DNA from: Tritrichomonas foetus
Taxonomy: Eukaryota > Parabasalia > Tritrichomonadida > Tritrichomonadidae
NCBI GenBank assembly: GCA_001839685.1
Contig: MLAK01001370.1
Location: forward strand, 111,311-175,310
DNA: 64,000 bases
Direction: 5' to 3'
Part shown: piece after piece, positions 60,001-64,000 of the stretch
Layout of the letters: every line of letters starts with the position of its first letter
Numbering within the stretch: position 1 is the stretch's first letter
Translations under genes and position numbers: made by a program
Notes under the pieces: model-generated
Databases searched by the model: none
Told to the model about the DNA's origin: nothing
Seen by the model: the letters and a program-made list of their open reading frames with translations, nothing else

Positions 60001-60486
60001 ATCTGGTGATTTGTGTTTATATAAGAAAAGTTTGGTCTGTGGAGAGAGAATTGATGGTTCGATAAAATATGTAAGTTGAACACGTCTAATGAAATCAGCA
60101 GCGCGTTCAAAATAGACAAATTCTTGGGCGCCCATTAAATCATAATATAACAATTTGGCCATAATAATTGGTGGCTTCAATTCATGTGCATATATTTTAC
60201 CATAAATCATAAATAATGTTGTTGCAACAGCTTTGGGCAATTGACCTTTTTCTATTAATTCCGTAAAATAATTTATCAATTCTTGCATTTTGAATGCTTC
60301 AGGTTTCACATAAGCAATATAATAAAACTCAAAATGCGCAGATATTACAACTTCATGCTTATTATTCATATAATCTATTTTGGGCTTAATGTATTTCATC
60401 ATTCTTTCATTAAAAGCAGGCATTGGAGTTGCTACAAGGAATTGAAGTCGCTCAGAATTAGATCTTTGCCTTCCAGCTTGTTGCAT
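57037..60486 (-). CDS. Large alpha-solenoid protein with Pro/Gln-rich C-terminus
   Basis: A 1149-residue protein, mostly amphipathic helices (for example FAYTFDILSKFLCSAHPSI, VVQMFWSFLKN, SRLLAFLVVCQIRL). A disordered-looking tail of about 40 residues is rich in proline and glutamine (PPPPPTQAQ, then QVQIPVQQHQQQLPIQ). The N-terminus has a basic Arg/Ser segment (RQRSNSERLQF). The composition is like large scaffold subunits of nuclear complexes (CCR4-NOT, Mediator, Integrator), but I find no diagnostic motif and do not assign it to one. It lacks signal peptide and membrane segments. It is divergent from the small gene at 60838. Confidence 0.75.
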   Translation of the reverse strand: MQQAGRQRSNSERLQFLVATPMPAFNERMMKYIKPKIDYMNNKHEVVISAHFEFYYIAYVKPEAFKMQELINYFTELIEKGQLPKAVATTLFMIYGKIYAHELKPPIIMAKLLYYDLMGAQEFVYFERAADFIRRVQLTYFIEPSILSPQTKLFLYKHKSPDATEAPETYLSNWEEKERRTIAEVQHLASNAIQKISTEHVTDHHYIDALVTFLTVPDGRETFIKEFAFISTTFPYYIPRLFQASLFFLASVKPEDNRAAEFMHNFVRLNPQICVDEYQNTLTALSNVSPLFSSIIYNSQLTRSVQKEDDKIESLIKTLVESPIEQFNEILAALNEKSAQNNPPFAYTFDILSKFLCSAHPSIEGVSRVVQMFWSFLKNTKYDSDYSRLCDLIFSFVDYITKIQPIENMIKFISNIILPPSLRKEGLPFRQDTLLPFVSHQECHQTAYQMICAAAKYQYFKNLPAVLGPSKSREIAEQIQCFCLSNQLIVCARSFVLGCLLIIISPSDIGAQIYCKEEHLINIFRSFLRSFLERSTDSNLLEEDISFSHDSDLVKDPAEAKKFILQFANIKYLSPSSLLRCRTPNYVDDLLLNEKMFPPPKYIINMPSDILETTSYFAISKYIFACLINIVMTDNFIHISDIYRMGQVSNWLRLLGLKNVDNQEKEERSKYYAKYLENPKRPMRVAAYVLITLINYDRRSKSESINKLDSDLMELSFNFNLPNTPEIIDIISRSLYIDNEVEIIKAFIQYLYSVDASNALEEFVFKRPLLANCLQEPSLTKLIDHKVSYDIDYPPNYKMPQFPHLLPKQTNPRFHYHEYKVNHPKVIDINTLPYEPPPTIEPLTSALNSKFEIQSFETSKMELEIYRYEMTLYSAKSDDPSRWFALASLKRYVLKNDRAFLLYAKPTLEVLYNEFGHASFITKDMLSRLLAFLVVCQIRLNLKQGSLSDEENLFIKTNLLPKLKDISEFEQFEQYGSDMPLLIPALINNILEIHTDQNGIASFILPSEISWDLMVSNNLMIDAFLRSLMISTEEYASKWLFKASFAVNLNLDDTELQDSVLIPLILSSSKNAVNDFFRITREMNSASSNALSHKITSIVTALYITRQQQNPPPPPTQAQSQSQVQTQVQIPVQQHQQQLPIQPSYPIQK

Positions 60487-60837
60487 TTCTATTTTATTTA
60501 TAACCTTGTGGGAAATATTGATGGTGAAAATAAAGGTAAAATATTTTCATTATATTGTGAAATAATTGACGATATTTGGGCGGTTGACTTTGATGAGTTT
60601 GAATAAATTAAACTATAAATATCCTGATATATATAATGCATATATGATTCTTTTATTATTCTCAAATTACTAGATAGTTATAATAATTAAAAAAGCTTCT
60701 TTTTATAAATTTAATTAATTATTAATGAAGTTTTGAGCTAAATTTCTTGAGAAGGAATATTCTCAAGGTATTCAAAAATTCAATTACCTTGAAATAGGTC
60801 AAATATTGACCTTTGTAATTCGACCTTGGTATTTGTG
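60487..60837. other. Intergenic between divergent genes, no gene seen
   Basis: A+T-rich. A 9-base word (GAATATTCT or its parts) recurs near 60755-60765. The promoters of both flanking genes must lie here. Confidence 0.4.
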
Positions 60838-61101
60838 ATGACCGAGGTTGAAGCACTCCAAAACCTCAAAGCCTTCTACGACAAAATTTTCGAGTATTTA
60901 CCTGCAAATGAAGCAACAGAAAACGAGTCAGAAACAACTCAACAAGAAAATCAGACAGAACAGCCAAAAACCAAACCAGATCCTCCACCAAAAACACAGA
61001 AGCCACAACAAATTAAATATCAGCCAAAGCCTGCTGGAGCCAAAATTCGACCTGGATTCGAAGGACCACGCGTCATTAGAACCAAACGGCAACAGAAATA
61101 A
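60838..61101 (+). CDS. Small basic, proline-rich hypothetical protein
   Basis: An 87-residue protein counted from the ATG at 60838; a TTG three in-frame codons before ATG-aligned sequence is not needed. A short N-terminal helix (EALQNLKAFYDKIFEYL) is followed by a Gln/Glu/Thr-rich stretch and a basic proline-rich C-terminus (KPDPPPKTQKPQQIKY, then PAGAKIRPGFEGPRVI). Composition and codon use differ from the A+T-rich flanks, which supports coding. There is no known motif. The helix plus disordered tail suggests a small binding adaptor, but this is only a guess. Confidence 0.55.
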   Translation: MTEVEALQNLKAFYDKIFEYLPANEATENESETTQQENQTEQPKTKPDPPPKTQKPQQIKYQPKPAGAKIRPGFEGPRVIRTKRQQK

Positions 61102-61620
61102 TTTGTATATCGAATATTACTTATTTCTTATTTTTACCAATAGAAATGTTACTGTCTCTAAAAGTATAATATACTAATTTCATTGACAATTCTTATTTCT
61201 TGTCATTCAACTGATTTATTTTTATAAGGTTTATTAATAATGAGCAAAGTTCTTGTTTGGTATTTCTGTTCCGACTTTCTCTCTTTGTTGACTGTTTAAC
61301 TTGCTAGTTTTTTTATATCACTTTTCAGAATCATAAATTTCATTTCTCAATTTTTTCATTTGCTTAAATTACGGTATGTCGCATACCATACGTGGATTTT
61401 AGAGTAATTCATATAATTCAATCAAAATGTTATGAAATATTTCATGATAGAAAATCGAAATGATATCTAATTATTATAAAACACTTCAAATTAATATAAA
61501 ACACTTCAAATGAATATAAAACACTTAAGACTAATATTAAACACTTAAGATTAATATAAAACACTTCATAATGTAAATTCTAAGCCGAATATTAAGTTTA
61601 AATAGAAAAATACAAATAAT
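61102..61620. other. Intergenic with a short tandem repeat
   Basis: The gap lies between convergent genes. It holds the 20-bp tandem array at 61481-61573 (listed separately) and otherwise A+T-rich sequence, including a near-palindromic GGTATG..CATACC pair around 61372-61393. Confidence 0.5.
61481..61573. repeat. 20-bp tandem repeat, four full units plus a partial
   Basis: The unit ACACTTCAAATTAATATAAA repeats with few changes at 61481, 61501, 61521, 61541 and partly at 61561. Units 3 and 4 carry ACACTTAAGA in place of ACACTTCAAA. There are no spacers, so this is not a CRISPR array. It lies just beyond the 3' end of the protease gene. Confidence 0.85.
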
Positions 61621-62301
61621 TTACTTTGATGATGCAGCCATTTCTTGCCCCCTTTCCCAGATAAATTCTCGAAATTCTTTTCGATATTGATAACAATAAG
61701 ATGGTGTCAATTTCGAATTGGCTGCTTCATGGTCACCTTTTGCCGACAAAAGTTCATCAGCGTATGCCATTACGTAGACACCGCAATCATAGCAATTATT
61801 TTGTGATGCACAACATAAAGGCTCAATTTCCTTATTCGGTATGTCAAATACCTGTGAAATAATAGAAACAAAACGCACAGCAGTATCATAGTTTCCCTGT
61901 CCGTTTGAATCAAAGTGCTTGAGTTTCATTTGGCCATCGCGATTATCAATATATAAAAAACTCCAATGTGTTGCTGACTGTGTTCGTACATCAAAATCCA
62001 TCAGAGGAAAGAAAACAAATTTGTATTGGTCTGGTTTAAAATGCGAAAATGAATCTTTCACCATTTCAAGGGGAAATGCCTGAATAAATTGAATTGCTGT
62101 TGGCATAAATGTATAGAAATAATGATTTTTGTAGAGTTCTGAATACTTTCTTTCTAAACATCTGAACTTATAATATAATATTAAATCTCCGCAGCACATT
62201 CCGTCCTGGATAGATTTGAATTCTCTTCTGGAAATTTCAACTTCTTGATCTTTTAAAATAACGTCATCATCAGCCATTTCGCGACAAAATGGAAATAGCA
62301 T
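61621..62301 (-). CDS. NEDP1/SENP8-type Ulp1 cysteine protease (C48), probable deneddylase
   Basis: A 226-residue protein from the ATG at 62301; Met9 is another possible start. The C48 catalytic set is visible: His112 in THWSFLYID, Asp131 in HFDSNG, Gln167 six residues before the nucleophile, and Cys173 in CYDCGVYVMAY. The ending (KLTPSYCYQYRKEFREFIWE) matches the C-terminus of NEDP1 (LTPAYITKKRGEWKDLI), and the short length without a regulatory N-terminus also fits NEDP1 rather than SENP1/2. NEDP1 processes NEDD8 and removes it from cullins. SUMO-specific activity remains possible. The start lies only 42 bases from the divergent ARM-like gene. Confidence 0.87.
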   Translation of the reverse strand: MLFPFCREMADDDVILKDQEVEISRREFKSIQDGMCCGDLILYYKFRCLERKYSELYKNHYFYTFMPTAIQFIQAFPLEMVKDSFSHFKPDQYKFVFFPLMDFDVRTQSATHWSFLYIDNRDGQMKLKHFDSNGQGNYDTAVRFVSIISQVFDIPNKEIEPLCCASQNNCYDCGVYVMAYADELLSAKGDHEAANSKLTPSYCYQYRKEFREFIWERGQEMAASSK

Positions 62302-62343
62302 AATTTATCGTTTTTTTGTGATAAATTTTTATATAAATTTTAA
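62302..62343. promoter_or_regulatory. Very short divergent promoter region with an inverted repeat
   Basis: 42 bases separate the two divergent ATGs. AATTTATC (62302-62309) and its complement GATAAATT (62320-62327) form a perfect 8-bp inverted repeat separated by 10 bases. Confidence 0.45.
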
Positions 62344-63831
62344 ATGTCATATTCAAATATTTTTGAATATTATTGCCAAAATTACGATAAAAAGAAAATG
62401 GATTTATCCTACAAGGAAGAGACACCACTAACTAGGAACAAGCCATTATCATATCTTGAATATCTTGCTAATGAACTAGTTGAACATAAATATAATGAGA
62501 ATCAAACAGAAATATCATTTCCATCAAGCATCGAAGGAGCAATAGAATGCCTCATAAATGGTAGTTTTAGTGATCAAGCAATTGTATATTTGAGTTCGAA
62601 TATCCATCGAATTCAACAAAATGATAATCAATTTATTGAACATATTCTTCAAACTAATGTTCAAAATTATATCATTCCATTTGCTACTGTTGAAACAGAA
62701 TATACTTTACTACTTAGAACTCTTCAAGTTTTGAGAATGTTGACTTCAATATCATCATCTGAAGATGACCAAGAATCATCTTTTCAAAACCCAGCCTTTG
62801 CTCACAATTTAACAACAATTATTATTGAAATGCAAGATCAACCAACAATCATTAAAAATACAATCAAATTAATTAATAGTTTATTAATTCATCAAAACTT
62901 TAGTGAATCCATATTTTTGAATTTCATTCATGCAAAACTTCCTTCGGTTATCAAAAACAGTCAAATATTTCATATAGATCCATCTAAAATTAAAATCCAA
63001 AATGCAAAGATTATCATACATGCATCAAAATTACTTGTAAATTTAGCTTATTTTTGCAAAGTCGAATATTTAGCTATGTTTACACCATTTTATGAAGAAA
63101 TTAATCACTTTTTAGTGAAATCTCTAAAATTTGATAAGAAAGAAAGAGCAAAATTGAATTTTTTAGAATTATTATCAATCATGCTCAAATTTCCAAATAA
63201 TCGAACTTTTGCCTATAATTTTCACATTCCAGAGATGATTTTAGAAATTCTTCGTACACATAAAGGTGAATTTTTAAAATTTTCATTCGATGCTATTAAT
63301 GAGATCGCTTCAAATGATGGTTTACACCCTTGTTTTCAAACTATGGCATTTTACAACTTAACTCGAAATGCTCTCCAGAATGCAAAAAGTCATGAAATCC
63401 TTATGTCAATTTTTCAAGCAATTGAATCTTTATTTCCCTTGGATTGGGATAATTTATGGACGAACGAAATAATTTCTGATATTTTTGATATTATGACGAT
63501 GGACCATTTTGAAGATCGTGTAGAATCGGCACGTTTAATTGTAATTTATTTTCAAACTTGTGGAAATCTTGAATATCTTATAGAAGCAATTAAAACTGGC
63601 TATTTCACCAATATTTTTGAGATTTTTCATTGTATTTCGGAAAACCAACTTTGTGAAGTACTTGATATTATGTATGAGCTTATTAGTCGCAGCTATGAAG
63701 TTGTTGAAGCATTTAGACAGGTTGAGGAAGTTGGTCAGGCAATGATTGCCTTGAAAGAACATGAAAATGAAACTGTGGCACAAAAAGCAGCTGAATTATA
63801 TGATTTAATTAATGACTACCATCTTGAATGA
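62344..63831 (+). CDS. ARM/HEAT-like alpha-solenoid protein (paralogue-like to 49147-50658)
   Basis: A 495-residue all-helical protein. After a polar N-terminus it has armadillo-like helix pairs (VLRMLTSISSSEDDQ region, FLELLSIMLKFPNNRTFA, FSFDAINEIASNDGL). The C-terminal end LEYLIEAIKTGYFTNIFEIF and ALKEHENETVAQKAAELYDL resembles the end of the 49147-50658 product in pattern. No catalytic or membrane motif. It probably belongs to the same scaffold family. It is paired head to head with the C48 protease gene. Confidence 0.72.
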   Translation: MSYSNIFEYYCQNYDKKKMDLSYKEETPLTRNKPLSYLEYLANELVEHKYNENQTEISFPSSIEGAIECLINGSFSDQAIVYLSSNIHRIQQNDNQFIEHILQTNVQNYIIPFATVETEYTLLLRTLQVLRMLTSISSSEDDQESSFQNPAFAHNLTTIIIEMQDQPTIIKNTIKLINSLLIHQNFSESIFLNFIHAKLPSVIKNSQIFHIDPSKIKIQNAKIIIHASKLLVNLAYFCKVEYLAMFTPFYEEINHFLVKSLKFDKKERAKLNFLELLSIMLKFPNNRTFAYNFHIPEMILEILRTHKGEFLKFSFDAINEIASNDGLHPCFQTMAFYNLTRNALQNAKSHEILMSIFQAIESLFPLDWDNLWTNEIISDIFDIMTMDHFEDRVESARLIVIYFQTCGNLEYLIEAIKTGYFTNIFEIFHCISENQLCEVLDIMYELISRSYEVVEAFRQVEEVGQAMIALKEHENETVAQKAAELYDLINDYHLE

Positions 63832-64000
63832 ACAAAGAATTCTTTGTTAACTCACATAATTATTTGTAAAAAATCCTAGAGACTTTTCTTCTAATTTATT
63901 TTGACTTTTTATCCTTTGTATATTTTTTACATTGATATTTTCTTATTAAGAGATTGATATTTCATTGTTGTTTTGATATTTCATTGTTGTTTTGATATTT
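63832..64000. other. Right-edge sequence with a 19-bp tandem repeat
   Basis: The last 45 bases repeat the 19-bp unit GATATTTCATTGTTGTTTT (from 63956, 63975 and, partial, 63994). The array may continue beyond the window. No gene seen. Confidence 0.6.

Noticed and set aside
60848..61177. 109-codon frame overlapping the small gene at 60838
   Set aside because: The 87-codon frame has the better proline-rich/basic pattern and ends cleanly; only one of the overlapping frames is likely to be real.
61481..61573. CRISPR array
   Set aside because: The 20-bp units adjoin directly with no spacers, and the organism is eukaryotic.

Overview
The window reads as a contig from a parabasalid (trichomonad) protist, most like Tritrichomonas foetus or a close relative of Trichomonas vaginalis. 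Supporting signs are a very A+T-rich sequence with apparently intronless genes, short intergenic gaps, a flavodiiron protein with a hydrogenosome-type presequence, an ankyrin protein with the trichomonad DUF3447-like region, and TCA-type initiator motifs 20-40 bases upstream of several start codons. No viral, plasmid, CRISPR, rRNA or tRNA feature is visible. The species call is an inference. Scattered N positions (about 12447-12502, 12839, 16054-16070, 16886, 46693, 47382-47399) and one homopolymer frameshift show that the sequence is draft quality.

Layout. 1-2.5 kb: the end of a probable TBC protein, a CS/p23-like protein and the CCR4-NOT subunit CNOT11. 3.1-5.9 kb: an ankyrin-repeat locus in which ten repeat modules look intact but the linkers between them carry frame-breaking A+T-rich inserts. 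6.1-8.8 kb: a secreted subtilisin-like peptidase. 8.8-17.6 kb: a giant sacsin-like protein with three Hsp90-type ATPase modules. 18-22.2 kb: a karyopherin-like protein and the flavodiiron protein. 23.6-36.7 kb: a RabGAP, a beta-propeller-like protein, two coiled-coil proteins, a Rab GTPase, a C2-like protein, the PP2A activator PTPA and an R2R3 Myb. 37-44.9 kb: a small unknown, a TTC1-like TPR protein, a GRP170/HYOU1-like ER chaperone, a UBE3A-type HECT ligase with an AZUL zinc finger and the proteasome subunit Rpn3. 45-47.4 kb: gene-poor, with one possible gene relic. 47.5-64 kb: an SLC35F6-type transporter, two related ARM-like proteins, a 1764-residue coiled-coil protein with about 26 repeats of 34 residues, a large alpha-solenoid protein, a small basic protein and a NEDP1/SENP8-type protease.

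No operon-like pathway is evident. Most genes are eukaryotic housekeeping genes: vesicle traffic (Rab, TBC), protein quality control (GRP170, TTC1, Rpn3, HECT ligase, deneddylase, sacsin-like), mRNA decay (CNOT11) and phosphatase control (PTPA). Trichomonad-expanded families (ankyrin, subtilase, Myb, coiled coil) lie between them. The least conventional items are the ankyrin locus, a 49-bp repeat with inverted ends present in two copies, a GC-rich block with a poly(A)-like tail that resembles a retroposed small RNA, and the very regular 34-residue coiled-coil array.
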